Source: Rugalucina vietnamica
Taxonomy: Eukaryota; Mollusca; Bivalvia; Lucinida; Lucinidae
Assembly (NCBI GenBank): GCA_964017185.1
Contig: OZ024876.1
Span: forward strand, 15,619,226-15,683,225
DNA: 64,000 nucleotides
Direction of reading: 5' to 3'
The number at the start of each line of letters is the position of its first letter. The stretch's first letter is position 1. Shown one piece after another: positions 44,369 to 57,294 of this stretch. A program made the translations under genes and the position numbers. Under the pieces are notes generated by a model. That model searched no databases. It was given only the letters and a program-made list of their open reading frames with translations, and had not been told where the DNA came from.

Positions 44369-46949
44369 TTGCGCCTCTGAGTTAAAAAAAACTCAAAGTT
44401 TATTCACTGAAATTGACTCCTTAAATGGTCTGAGCCTGTTTTGGAAAAGCGTAAAACCATTCATGCATAAATATAAGCCTTAATTGTTCATGTGGATGGT
44501 TGGATTTTGAAGTATATTCACATGTCATGACGTCCTATGATTCGGTAGGAGTCCCATAACATTTGGACAACATCCAGAAACAGCTATAGCTGTTGACTGT
44601 GTTGTAAAGCAAAGAACAAAAACAAGATATGTGAATGAAACTCGTCAGCAGATAATTCAAACCATCTAAAGCAACAACATCACGATTATTTCTGGTATTA
44701 CAGCTGCTAATCTTTTTTATTATTGTTTGTTTGGTTCAAGACCATTTGTTACATATATGTTATCTGTCATATGAGGTCACTATTGGCTGTGTATTGTTCC
44801 TACTTCAGCTGAATAGCATTTCTCTTTTTTGGTCTTGTAAGTGCTAATGTCGGGAGAGGTTTGCTTTGCGTAGATTGACAGAGATGATAGTGTTGTGAAA
44901 CCGATAAGGAACTGACAAAGGCTGAACCAAAGAGAGTTCAAACCATAAACCATAATAAACTACAGCAAAATATACACTTTATAACATGCCCTTAACGCAA
45001 AGACTGAAGCTGACCATCACATTTCAATTTATAGCCAAAGATCACATTTTATAATTTATATACATCGCACACGCGGGTTGAATGACTTCTAAAATGTCAG
45101 ATTCTACTGACTGCACCTGTTTATTATTTAAAAAAGAGAAAACTTCAATATACCACCCTTAGATATGACTTTTCCACTGTCTGTATGTCTAGTGGTTAAT
45201 TTGCTAACATTAAAACGGCCACTTACATCCGGATAGGTTATGCTAGGAATATTTGTGCCAGTCAGTTGGCGAGAGAATCTTTGTAGACACAAAATGGGAC
45301 ATTATATGTAAGTGACAAGACAGGTTGACAAATGGGCCGAAGAATGTGCTACATATCTAAATGCGTTTGGTCTTTTTCAAGGTAACCACATAGAACATAC
45401 TATTTGTCCTGAAAGAAATTTGTGTACACATGGTTGACTTATGTCTTCTAATCATTGCACAAGGGATAAATTTGCCCAGTTCTACTACAATTTTTAAAAA
45501 TGATTGGAACTCTCTGTGGACCATCTTTTATCGATTGTGTGGTTTCACAATGCAAGCATTTGTCAATCTTAGAAAATTATCAAAGTTCCATGTGGCGATG
45601 TTAGGCAATTACGAAACCTGGGGTAAAGAGAAATTGCATTTGAGTTAAGAAAATTTAACACACAGTTCATGACCCCGTCCGACATATGAAATCACCAATA
45701 GAAATATGCAGTTTTTGATAAAGAAGTAGTGGTTGCAATACCAGAATGAATTGAGACTTGATATTTTATCAAATACCATTTTATTTCACAGTTATAAAAT
45801 ACTGTAGGCCTGCAATTCCACTGAAGCACTCATAGATGCATGTGCGACATACCAACTTTATGAAAACACCTTTGTGCATTAAATAGTTTGTTTTTTTTTA
45901 TTATCATTATGCTGTATATAGTTTATATACCGTACGTTATATGTGCCAAACCGCGACCCTCTTGGATGCGATATTGAATTTACACAGTAAACCAAAATGA
46001 AAAAGGGTATCAAATAGATACATTATACTGCATGCCACTTTGACAGCACTTGGAAAGATATGATAAAATAGCGTAAATATGTTCGACATTTTTTTTTTGT
46101 TTACTTTCGGTGGCCATCTTAGACGCCATTTTTATTTATTACTGATAAAAGGCCAATGGGCGAGCAATTTCATCACAATATGATACAAAGATAAAATTAA
46201 GCGCCTTTCTGATCAGATATAAGTACAACTGTTATACAATATGATACATATATGGCATTTCTTGACTGTATCTGATCAGAAAACACAAGATTTTGGATTA
46301 TACACGGTTAGTACTGTATGGTTTTTATAGATGGCAGCCATCTTGGATTCCATATTGAATTGATTTTAATTAACAAAGGGTGACAATGTGGCGCAGCTGG
46401 GTTCATTTGTTGCATATTATTCTTCTACACCACTTACAATGTTAAAAATTGTGAAAAAAAAGTATGAATCTGTTTGAAAATTCCAACATTTTTCATTTAG
46501 GCGGCCATCTTGGATGCCAGTTTTGTTTCAAGCTCACAAAAGACCAAAGAAAGTACTTCTTTTTCACAAAATGATACATTTGTAACATTTGTGGATGAAA
46601 TCTGATCAGAAAAGCTTGAATTTCGTACTATACATGCATTGTACTCTAAAGTTTTAACAGATGGGAACCCTCTTGGACGCCATCTTAAATTATGGGAGTT
46701 GCCCAAGGGTGACAAGGTGGAATCAAGTGGATTCTTGTTCCTGAAGGTGTTGGCTTTGATAATCAGTCAAAACATTTTCTATACACCGCAAATTCAGGTC
46801 CACCCCCGAATCTGCCAGATTATTTCATCATCCAGTGAAATCTAAAATCTGAATTACAATACTTATATATTTACATGTTTATATTATTATTCAGATTTTA
46901 ATTTGCAATATATGAGAAATACAGTATAAGATAGTTCTCTAGACTAATA
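44369..46949. other. No gene seen; low-level repeats
   Basis: 44440-44600 resembles 60720-60830 ('accattcatgcataaatata', 'gtcatgacgtcct'). From 46100 to 46690, 'ggc(a/g)gccatcttggatgcca'-type motifs recur four times with a spacing near 190 bp, suggesting a degenerate tandem repeat. No supported exon. Confidence 0.4.
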
Positions 46950-48113
46950 GACATTTCCAACTTAATCCGATTTTGAAATTGGAGTTTGACAATGGAGTTC
47001 GGATATTTTTTGAGGGATATTCTCATGGACTACATGTGAACTAATAGATGAAGACATTGTATACAAACATGTTCATGTATAACACGGGATCTGTCGCTTA
47101 ATCGCTTATTGATGCGCCATGCTTTGTTAAGAAATAAGATAACGGCATTTGTATGCGTCGTCGAGATCAAAACAAATGCCCACATCTTTTTAGCAGCCCT
47201 TTGTTTTTGGAGTGGGAACCTTTTTCTGATTGCACCTTTTCCTGATCTTTGCCTACTTGTACCTTGTATGGTGGACGCCCGGGGTGGAGCAATATATCGA
47301 GTTGGAGAACTTGTACAGATGCACACCACCGCATGCGTCACTCTAGACGTTCCCTACTTTCTAGCAAAATGACGATAGCGTGTGTCAGAACCAGTCAAGC
47401 TATTTCGCCATTGTTAATTCGTTGTGGTTGGTAGGCAAATGATTTACCGACAACGCATAAACGCCGGTCACTGGAGACCTGCATTATGTCTTTAACTAAG
47501 GTAAGACTGATCAAGGTCTCAATGTTGTTTGAAACTTTGGTTTAAACTTATTTTATTTCAAGATTATTTGAAAAGGTACAAGTAGGCAAAGATCAGGAAA
47601 AGGTGCAATCAGAAAATGATTCCCACTCCAAAAACCGAGCTGGGAAAAAACCAAACCAACAATATTTCGTAAGCAGAATGAGCAGCTCTTTTCCCAATAG
47701 CTTTATATTATATTTCTTTATATTATATGAAACTTTATATTATACTCAATATCAAGGTAGAGTATGAACAACAAGCAAAGCTTCCTATAAACATATATAT
47801 ATGCATAATTTTATTATTATTATCTTACTTAACAAAGATTTTGTTATATATTTAACGCACGGCGAAGACCATGATATGATATATTGTGCTTCGCTTACGC
47901 ATGCGTGTTACATTGTATTGTTTTGTCACGGCTCAACAGAACAAGACCAGGCGCATCAGACTGACCATAGTTCAGATGGCTTTACCATGGATAAAGGCAT
48001 CAAACCATATTTTCAATTCTTGTATCAACAGATAAAATGTATATATGTGGGTACAATTTAAGTAGCATGGCCCTTTTCAAGACAGTTTTTTTACAGACGA
48101 AGATGTACCTACC

Positions 48114-48222
48114 CCGTTGTGAGAAAGCCGGATTTTTGCCTAGGCGAAAACAAAGGCACAGATCAACTGGTCAGCGCCTTTGGTTTCGCTACGCGGATAG
48201 TACAATTCCTTTATTTTTTGTT
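48114..48222 (+). mobile_element. M1 MITE fragment
   Basis: 'gcctaggcgaaaacaaaggc' and 'gatagtacaattcc' are present; the palindrome collapsed to 'gatcaactggtc'. Confidence 0.65.
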
Positions 48223-48773
48223 ACATGAACATTATTGTTGCCATGGCTTTAGAAAGGAAAAAGCTTATAAAATTTTCTTCTCAAGAACCAAAAGGCCTAT
48301 GAGCATGAGACATCAGGGTGAGGAGCTCTACAAAGTTTGTGTAAATCATGTCCAAAATAGACGTAAGTAATGCTCAGGAAACCCAAAGGCTTGCTTAAAC
48401 ATGTTCAGTACTAGTTTATATTTTGAAATGAAAAGGTTTGATGGACAAAGGCGGTTGATTCAAAAGACAGCATCTCACAAAATACTGAAATTTATGAGTT
48501 AAAAAATATATTCGGTGGTACAACATAAATGCTATTGTAAAATATTGAATAATGGTCTGTTTTGTGAAGCTACTATAATTTTAAGATTATTTTAAGTATG
48601 AATACAATCAATAAAATGTAAGAAGTTGTTACTAGTATATTTTGAAGCACGTTTCGCATATCATTACATCATAACCAATTGAAAATGGAGGCAACGTCCT
48701 GTTGGCTGGTGCGTAAAAAAAATAGCAAACAGAACAAACAAACCTTCCGCATAGGATTCTTTTCTTGACCTAG

Positions 48774-49050
48774 CATTACGAAAACTTGCCCATGCAATAT
48801 ACAGAGATTTTTAAAGTTGTAAAAATGAAAATTTTCAGTAGAAAAAAATTGTTATTTTTCTTATTTTTCCCAAAACATAGATTGTGGGAACACGTTAGAA
48901 CCGCCTCACCGAGGCGGTACTAACGAGTACCCGCAATCTATGTTTTGGAGCAAAAATAAGAAAAATGGGTAAACCCCTGCATACCCCACTTTTTCTATAT
49001 AAATAAGGGGTTTAAGGGGGTGTTTATTGCATGGACTTGTTTTCATGATG
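48774..49050 (+). mobile_element. M2 hairpin MITE, intact
   Basis: Ends cattacgaaaacttgccc and acttgttttcatgatg. The central hairpin 'agattgtggga' / 'cccgcaatct' has a perfect inner stem CCGCCTCACCGAGGCGG. It is present in element A and absent from the matching point of element B. Confidence 0.85.
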
Positions 49051-49347
49051 GATCGTTACAAGTACATGTATATGCATCGTGTTTTACTTATTTCAAGATG
49101 AAATAAAAATAATTCGACTCCAATTTTCTGTCGTTTTCGGTAAATCCCTGCCAGTGCCATTGTTTTTGTTTCGTAGAGCTCCGCTGTTGACTGCTCTGCG
49201 AACTGGATAACCAAGAATGTTTGAGCGAATGAATACTGTCACTAAAATTCTAAAAGTTTGGGTGCAACTTTACTAATTTGTGTTAACTCCTTCATCAGTG
49301 TCAGAATATCAATGTATACGCACATAAGGCCGCCGCAAGAAAGAAAT

Positions 49348-49551
49348 GAACCACCTCGTGGGAAAAACAACAATGTGGTTTCCGAACAGGTCTGACACAA
49401 AGAAGCTTGAAATTTCGGATTTAAGAAGAAAAGGGATTGTACTTTCCCAGTAGCGGAAAAAAGGCGCTGATCAGCTTCGTGGTTACCGCGAAGCTGATCT
49501 GCGTTTTTGTTTTCGCATATGCAGATTGTTGGTTTTCTCATGAGGCGGCTC
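49348..49551 (-). mobile_element. M1 MITE inserted in element A
   Basis: Termini gaaccacctcgtg and GAGGCGGCTC; palindrome cttcgtggttaccgcgaag. The corresponding place in element B (near 55015, 'gaatgaaatgttacat') has no insertion, giving a natural empty site. Confidence 0.9.
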
Positions 49552-49565
49552 ATTAATGTTACACT

Positions 49566-49640
49566 AGGGTCTACTCAGTAGCGTCGATGGCTTCTAACTA
49601 CCGACATAGGGGTCGAATCCCAATGGCGATGCTAGTAAAA
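49566..49640 (+). repeat. tRNA-like sequence inside element A
   Basis: 'ctcagtagcgtcgatggctt' resembles an A box and 'gggtcgaatccc' a B box. Element B has the A-box half with the extra 'ggatagctcactcagtag' at 55033-55050. It is probably a tRNA-derived SINE head rather than a functional tRNA, since no cloverleaf could be completed. Confidence 0.35.
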
Positions 49641-51404
49641 TGTCAATAATTGATAAACCTATCAAATTGCTCCTGCATCGGCGTGTCACATTCCGGGCAC
49701 GATGGTTTCACGGGGTATTTTCCAACCGAACATCGAGAACTGCTATGGCTCCCCCACGACCACCACCACCAATAGGCAGGCGGTGTCTAAGAAGCAGAAT
49801 TGCTTGGCCATTGATAATTGCTTCGGCTGGCGTCTGTTTCTTGCATGCCACGTAGATTTGCGTGATTCGTTACAGGAAACAATTAAAAGCATACCATGGT
49901 CTTAGCATGCATGTGATAGGTGCAAAAGACCAAATAAAATCTGTGTACGATTTTTTAAATTGAAAAACTTTAGAAACCTTCAGAAAAACTTATAAAACAT
50001 GGTACGAAAGTTATCAAACACATTTGATCGTGCACAGGTACTGGACGTTTAGGGTTTTCACCAACTAAGTTAGACAGCCTTGAGATACCCCCCAGGAATC
50101 GATTAAAGTTTCTCGTATATCGTATATCGTATCTCAGACTAAGTTGGAAATGTCTACTAGACATTTCCAACTTAATCCGATATTGATATAGGAGTTTAAC
50201 ATTGGAGTTCGGATAATGTTTTTGATGGATATTCTCAAGGACAATATGTAAACTAATAGATCAACACATTGTATACAAACATGTTCATGTATACACATGG
50301 GATCTATCGGTTTATCGCTTATTGATGCGACATGCGGCTCTTGAATGGTGGGCGCCTGGGGTGGACGCAATATATCGGGTTGGAGAACTTGTACAGATGC
50401 ACACCACCGCATGCGTCACTAGACATTTCCTACTTGCTAGCAAAATGACGATAGCGAGTAGCAGAACCAGTGAAGCTTTTTCGCCATTACTTATTCGTGT
50501 TTGGTAGGCAAACGATGTCCCGAGAACGCATAAACACTGGTCCTTGCAGACCTGCAATATGTCTTGCACTAAGGTAGGACTGTTCAAGGTCTCAGTATCG
50601 TTTGAATCTTAATTTTATACTCAATATCAAGGTAGAGTATGCACAACAAGCAAAGCTTCTTATAAACATATGTACACACATGACATGTATACATATTTTT
50701 TATCATTTTAATCTTACTTAACAAATAAACAAGACAGTTGGTTTTGTTATATATTTAACGCATGGCGAAGACCATAAAGTGACTGCGATATATTGTGGTT
50801 TGCTTACGCATGCATGTTACATTGTATTGTTTTGTCACTGCTCAACAGAACAAGACCAGGCGCAAGAGACTGACCAGAATTCAGATGGCTTTACCATAAA
50901 TGATGTGGTAGATATAAACGACCGACATAACTTCAACATTTTTTTCCATGGACGCAATGCATCAAACCTTATTTTCAATTCTTGTATCAGTAGATAATGG
51001 TGCATATTTGGGTGCAATGCAAGTACGAGGACCCTTCTCAAGCCAGTTTTTACAGATGAAGATGTGCCTACCTATTTTAATAATGAGCCAACTGGGACAA
51101 TTTACCTCAGTCAGCTAAGGGACATTACCAAGGCGTTACCTGGAAAATTACCTGTGCAGATCAAATTCCGATTGTTTCCCATAGATTGCGATGTGCGCGA
51201 TGTCCTATTTTGACACCTGAGGGACAATTACCAATATAGACCTGTGTTTTACAGGTAACTTGTGGCTAATGCCTGGGATAGATTTATGCAATTTGAGTTA
51301 TATGAAATTGAAAGAAAAAGAGCATCATAGTAATAGTAATATGAAATGGATGTTTCAAGGGTTCTGTCCAGATTAGACGTATTCCGTCTGTGCAGTCAAA
51401 AATG

Positions 51405-51652
51405 CATCATGAAAACATGTCGATGCAATGAATACTCCCTTAAATCCCAAAATTATTTAGTTAAACTGTGGTATACAGGGTAACCTATTTTTTTTTTTCA
51501 TATTTTTGCTCCAAAGAGCGGTTCTAACGTGTATCCTTATTCCATGTTTCGAGCAAAAATATGAAAAAATATCAAATATTTCCAGTGAAATGTTTCTATC
51601 ATTACCGCTGAAAAAAAATCTCTACATATTGCACGAGAAAGTTTTCGCAATG
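51405..51652 (-). mobile_element. M2 hairpin MITE, partly deleted
   Basis: Ends catcatgaaaacatgtcg and gagaaagttttcgcaatg. The hairpin is reduced to 'gagcggttctaacgtgtatc'. Confidence 0.7.
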
Positions 51653-51794
51653 GGTAAACTATATTTGAATTCTTGAAATTAGAAAAGATAACAATTATTT
51701 TTCATAAAATTTACCACGCATGTGCATGCTCCTTAGAATTGCAGGAGCGGACTTTGCTGTCGGTCTGGGTGCTTTTTTGGTAATTAAAATACAG

Positions 51795-51885
51795 TAGAAG
51801 GGAGCTCCATATCGAGCGGTCCTGGGTTCGAAACCCTCATGGGGCACTGTGTTTTGTCCTTGAGCACGACGCATTAATTCCCTAG
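51795..51885 (+). repeat. SINE-like fragment
   Basis: B-box-like 'gggttcgaaaccc' is followed by 'gcactgtgttttgtccttga' and 'gcacgac', the block also seen at 15187 and 33735. Confidence 0.5.
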
Positions 51886-52459
51886 AGTAACGTTGTAGAA
51901 AGAAAACAAAACATGATGCAATTTATTTTTTATGATCAGGCACGAATCGCACAATAGAGGTACAAATTGCCTGCGGGGATTCAGTGTGCAGGCTAATCTT
52001 AAGAGTTCTGAGAGTGAATAGGGACCGGTCCGATGGCCTATTGTCGTTAATTTTAGTTGTGAATTGTCACTTGACAAAACTGAAGCGTCTATCACCTCGA
52101 TGCAGTTATTGACACATATGTTGATTTGCACAAACACAGTCTCATGTCTTAAAATGAATTGGAATTTAGACGCATTATTTTTCAGACTAAAAACTGTTTG
52201 CAATAAAAAAAATCTATTTTTGTAGGTGAAAATTAGCTTCCTTAGTTTTGCGCCTAGAAATAATGCTTTGTTATATTGCCAATCTCGGAGACTCGCCAAT
52301 ATGTATGTACGTGTTTATGGAGCAGATATGGTGTGCAGGCTGATCGAAACATGTTTTCTTATCCATATATTCAGATCTATACCCAAAGTCTTGGGTGCAT
52401 CTAGTTTCTGTACTTGCGTAGAATATATAATGTTGGGCCTAGTCCTCTTTCACAGCGAT

Positions 52460-52461
<2 letters not shown>

Positions 52462-52490
<29 letters not shown>
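52462..52490. repeat. Poly-T run
   Basis: An uninterrupted T tract, part of a - strand A-tailed repeat or simple sequence. A second T run is at about 54939-54957. Confidence 0.9.
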
Positions 52491-52703
52491 CTACATGTAG
52501 CTCTAAATAGATCATTTATTTTACGAAGAAAAACATACGCAAGATGCAATCTCTATTCCAAACGCTGAATTTGTCAAAATCACCTATCGTCAAGGTAATA
52601 CGGCCGCAGGCCCCAGCTTTTATTGCAGGGAATGTTTATTTAAGACACGCGCCACAAGTTGATTTGAGAATGACAACCTGATTCAATGTGTGAACAATCA
52701 GTT

Positions 52704-52855
52704 TGGCCGCGACATGAAAAAAAAATCTTGCTTAATGTTTTCACCAGTCTGTCATCAAACCAGGCCGGTTTGTGACTACAGATGATAACGCTCTTACAAA
52801 ACTCGGAGTTTGGGACAGGTATACTATCTACATAGCAAAATCATTCACGCTGATT
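52704..52855 (-). mobile_element. M1 MITE, very decayed
   Basis: 'gccgcgacatgaaaaaaaaa', 'caaaccaggccggtttgtga', 'actatctacatagcaaaatc' and 'cgctgatt' follow M1 order. The palindrome and right end are lost. Confidence 0.5.
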
Positions 52856-53053
52856 AAATACATGTTCAATTCTCATGCAGCTTATTTTCATCTATAAAAA
52901 TGTATCTAACATGTATTTCGCGTTAAAAGTTCTCATTGTGAGGTAATAGTTTTATTTAAAAAGATGCATTTAGTAAGTCAAAATCTTTAAATTCCACAAT
53001 TCATAAAATAAGTTCTTTAATTAAACATGATTTGAACTTCATATTTTATTATC

Positions 53054-53098
53054 GTTTCTTTCTTTCTTTCTTTCTTTCTTTCACTTTCTTTCTTTCTT
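53054..53098. repeat. TTTC tetranucleotide microsatellite
   Basis: TTTC repeats with one interruption. The flanks 52850-53060 and 53120-53340 are themselves a diverged tandem pair ('ctgattaaatacatgt', 'aattaaacatga'). Confidence 0.85.
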
Positions 53099-53966
53099 AT
53101 ACTATGCATTCTAACACGCACTGATTAAATATATGTACAATTTCCATGCAGTTGATTTCTACTTGTTAAAAGTTGTCTATCATGGTGTCAACATGTATGT
53201 CGCGGTATATTAAATGATTTAAAGTTCTCACTTCCAGCTAAACTGCTGTTGAGTAAAACAAATCACTATAGCGAGTACAAACCTTTAATTTCTGCATTGA
53301 ATTCGGCTCCTTTCATTAAAATAATTTCTTTAATTAAACATGATCTTTCACTCTTTCTCTATTTCTTTATTGAATAACCGACTCAACTGGTTACAGTGGT
53401 AGCGACGCTGCTCCTCTAGGTTTGGACTTAGGCATTTCATAGAGTAAGTCATGATGGTAGTTGCGAAACGCGTAATTTTGCATCTTCTGAATTAAATGGA
53501 AGAAATTTTGAAAAAACTTATTTTATTATAAAACACATCAGATTAATGCTTATAAAATTTTCTAAATGGTGATAACTTATAAAAAGTTCGCAAAAAATCC
53601 CAAATTTATGAAATTTAAGGCTAAAAATGACTTCTTACACCTTTTCGCAAAATTCCTACTGAGTCTATGAGATTAATATGGACGAACTTTCGAATATGGA
53701 AGGATTTTCAATCGCAAAAGGAAGAAACAAGGCAAATACTTATTTTGTATATTTTTATACCACATTTTATGGCATATTATAAACATTATGACCATAACTT
53801 ATAAAATTTTGTCGTAAAACGGAAAAAGTGTCATTTTTAACATTTTATATGGTTTTCCTATTCAATTGTGTACATCGCTCAACAGTAATTTCACAGGTAA
53901 GCGCTCGGGTATTTCCGTAAATCCGATAATAGCCGATGGTGCTAGTGAAGACTATTGTTCCCTATG

Positions 53967-54210
53967 CCCGTCGTGAGAAAACCGGATTTTGCCTATGAGA
54001 AAACCGGATTTTGCCGAGGCGAAAACAAAGGCGCTGATCAGCTTCGCGGCAACTGCAAATCTGATCAGCGCCCATGGTTTGGATAGGTGGATTCCCCAAC
54101 TTTCTAAATCTAATATTTCCCGTGCCTAGTCATCTTCTGTGCTTGTACAGCTCGGGTTGTGTCAGATATGGTAGGAAACCCCGAAGACCGGGTTTCTTGC
54201 GTCGCGGGTC
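53967..54210 (+). mobile_element. M1 MITE with duplicated left arm
   Basis: 'gagaaaaccggattttgcc' is repeated twice at the left end. The palindrome is diverged and the right end is 'cttgcgtcgcgggtc'. Confidence 0.8.
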
Positions 54211-56251
54211 AATTATTCCAGTACATGAGACACTGTGGAATTATGTATGCCGACATTAATATCGCACCATAGCAGTACAAGTTATCAGACATTTTTAAGA
54301 ATTTAAATGAAGGGTTTTCTCATGACGTGCCCCCACCTCATCGACACAGAATGCCAGTTTGGTATGTTCTATGAATGTGAAGACCACACTTTTTGACAAA
54401 AAGAATTGACGGGTCAAGGGTGTAGGACACAAGTAGAAATAAACAAATGCACTGAAAAATTTTTGCACTCTTGAAACATTTCTTTCAAAATAGACTTAAA
54501 ATTATAACACTACAAACTATGAATTCCTGTTGTTGACGAGCACAGTCTGCATTAATAGCGCTAAGACAAAGAATTATAAATCAACGGAAAAGTGTAATTG
54601 TCCATTTCACCAAAAGATGTAATGGGTGCTCCTTAAAATGCAACATGAAATACGAAATCAGTTTGAAGCACGTTTCGAATAATGTAGGATAGACGACTAA
54701 ATGAAAATGGAGGCAACGTCCTCACATGACCATAGCCGTTGGCTGGTGCGTAAAAACAAACCAAGCAAACAGAACAGAACAAACAAAACTTCCGCATACG
54801 TTTTATTTTCTTCAACCTAGATCGTTACAAGTACATGTATACATATGCATCGTGTTTTACTTATTTCAAGATGAAATAAAAATAATTCGACTCCAATTTT
54901 CTGTCATTTACGGCAAATCTCTGCTAGTGCCATTGTGTTTTTTTTTTTTTTTTTTTTGTTTAGTTGTTTTTCAGAATATCATTGTCTACGCATATATGGC
55001 CGCTGCACGAATGAAATGTTACATTTGGGTCTCCGGATAGCTCACTCAGTAGCGTCGATGGCTTCATAAACCTATCAAATTCTTCCTGCATCGGCATTAT
55101 TTCAATGGTTTGATTGTCACCTTCCGGGCACAATGGTTTCACGGAGTATGTCCCGACCGAACATCGAGAATTGATGTGGCTCCCCCACGACCACAATCAC
55201 CACTTGGCGGTCAGTGTCTCAGAAGCAGAATTGCTTAGCCAGTCATAATTGCTTCGCCTGACGGTTGTTTCTTGCAAGCCACATAGATTTGCGTGATTCG
55301 TGACAGGAAACACTTAAAACAGTATACCATGGCCTTAGCATGCATGTGATCGGTGCAGAAGACTAAAATAAGATATGTTTATGATTTTTTTTACATTGAA
55401 AAACTTCAGACACCTCCAGAAAAACTCATAAAACTTGGTACGAAAGTTATCAAACACATTTTATCGTGTACAGGTACTAAAAGATAGGGTTTTCACCAAC
55501 TTAGTTGGACAGCCTTCAGATACCCCCCAAAAATCGATTAAAGTTCCTCGTATGTCGTATATCGTATCTCAGACTAAGTTGGAAATGTCTACTAATAAAT
55601 ACATGTATATCTGATAGAGCCGTCGACGGGTAATTAATTTTAAAAATAATTCACGGGTCATTGGTTTCAATACAGTAATACACCGCCAAACGCAGCAAAG
55701 TAACCTGCACATGCACAATGCACAACAGTAATATGGCACTGTCGACTTCAATTCTTTTTCTAAACATTGAAGTTTTATATTAAGAAGGTACAAGTAGGCA
55801 ATGATCCAATGATCAGGAAAAGGCGTAATCAGAAAGAAATACCCACTCCAAAAACCGAGGCAGGAAAAATCAAATTGACAATTAGGTACTTATACTTAGA
55901 GAACATATCATAAGCCGAGTGAGGAGCTATTTCCCAATATGCGGCCGCTAAGTTTGAAAACGTGCATAGAACCACAACAGAAGTATTGACTTGAAATGAT
56001 CATGAATATATAAAACTACTGGGTGGGGGAGGGGGCTTAAACCGGTTTACAGGACCCTAACCTCACCCTCATCTTCTGCAGTGGTCCACAACATTAAGTT
56101 AGTTGTTCGGTACTCGTGGTGAATCTTGAACAAGTCAATGAATCATCATGGACAAACAAACAAATCATGATAACCACCATGATGAATGAAAAACGAGGAC
56201 TCACAGATTCAGTAAGCTACCCGACGATGGCCACTTATTGAAATTTGGAGC

Positions 56252-56776
56252 AAGAAAAACACCAGTTAAACTCCGGTGGGCCAAGCAACAGACAAGAAGC
56301 TCCGGTCCCAACGATCTAAAATGAATAGCTTTAAGTCGGGGCCATCTCAATTCACCGGCGTGCAGTTAAAGAAGGCAGCGTAGTAATCAACCATAATTGG
56401 GTTTAATACTAAGCATTCATACTGTCGCATATCATTTAAGTTATAGCATATGCATCTGTAACGTGTAATGACTTTTCTGAACTGAAAAGAAAAATTATTC
56501 CTTCCTATAAGTTTCTTAATTTCGTAAGCCAAGTCACCATAAAATTCTGGTTTCGAAAGCGTCTATAGCCCAACATTAATTTTGGATAAAATTTAGAAAA
56601 TGTTTTTCGAAGTTTATGATACCGATACCTGCTGGAAAAGTTTGGCTGTTACACATTTTTTTTTTCGCGCGATGGAGTCCGCAACATGATTGCAGACTCT
56701 AGCAAACCTAATAAGTTGGAAATGCATATACCATAAGAAGCAGGGCGAGGAACGTCACAATAAAAAAAAAAAAACG
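56252..56776 (-). pseudogene. Penelope-like retroelement, second 3' fragment
   Basis: Closely matches 42240-42780 along its length, including the - strand frame 'IKKLIGRNNFSFQFRKVITR' (compare 'FKKLIGRNDFSFQFRKIITR'). It has frameshifts and A/T-run expansions. Only the C-terminal region is present, consistent with 5' truncation during reverse transcription. Confidence 0.75.
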
Positions 56777-56976
56777 GAAAAGTTTAAAGTTTCACGTTGG
56801 ACAGTTGAGGTCATGTGGGGATGGTCAGTTATCTTAATAAACTCAAATGACTCACGTCGTATTTAATTAACTCTTGACAAAATAGAAACTTTAGACAGAT
56901 TGATACTTTAAAAATACCACAGTTAAAGCTTTATGCTTCGTGTGACAATATTGTCACAGGAACTGAATCTCAAAGG

Positions 56977-57261
56977 CATTACGAAAACTTGCCCATGCAA
57001 TAAACAGAGATTTTATAGCTTTAACAATTGAAAGATTTTCAGCTGAAAAATGTTGATATTTTTCTTATTTTCGCTAGAAACATAGGTTGTGGGTACAGGT
57101 TAGAATCGCCTCGGGGAGGCGGTTCTAACGAGTACCCACAATCTATGTTATGGAGCAAAATTAAGAAAAAAAAAAGGTATATCCCTGCATACCCCAGTTT
57201 TGTTTTTATATAAAAGTGGGGTTCAGGGGGGAATAAATTACACGGACATGTTTTCCTGATC
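56977..57261 (+). mobile_element. M2 hairpin MITE, intact
   Basis: Ends cattacgaaaacttgccc and acatgttttcctgat. Hairpin 'ataggttgtgggtac' / 'gtacccacaatctat' with inner stem CCGCCTC / GAGGCGG-like. Confidence 0.85.
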
Positions 57262-57294
57262 GTTTGTTAGTTTAATTTTCTTTCTTTCTTAAAT

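Larger units (their letters stand above)
46950..50154. mobile_element. TIR-bounded element A (first of a tandem pair)
   Basis: The left end GACATTTCCAACTTA and right end TAAGTTGGAAATGTC are inverted. Internal order: 47030-48113 ('acattgtatacaaacatgtt', 'gttggagaacttgtacagat', 'aacagaacaagaccaggcgc'), 48640-48770, 49050-49345 and 49555-50154. The same blocks in the same order make up element B. An M1 (49348-49551), an M2 (48774-49050) and an M1 fragment are inserted. The left flank is gactaata (46942-46949). No transposase frame is visible; family unknown. Confidence 0.7.
50160..55589. mobile_element. TIR-bounded element B (second of a tandem pair)
   Basis: The termini are the same as A and the shared blocks are 50160-51072 and 54655-55589. 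It differs by about 3 kb of extra middle (51073-54650) holding an M2, an M1, a SINE-like tail and AT-rich DNA. The right flank tactaata (55590-55597) matches A's left flank at 7 of 8 bases. The A/B junction keeps only 'tacta' (50155-50159). Confidence 0.7.

Noticed and set aside
47030..47372. ORFs of 87-103 aa on both strands in element A
   Set aside because: The equivalent region of element B has different frames, so coding is not conserved between copies.
51085..51125. 'gagccaactgggacaattta' as an M1 start
   Set aside because: Only the first five bases match; the rest does not follow M1 and no palindrome is nearby.
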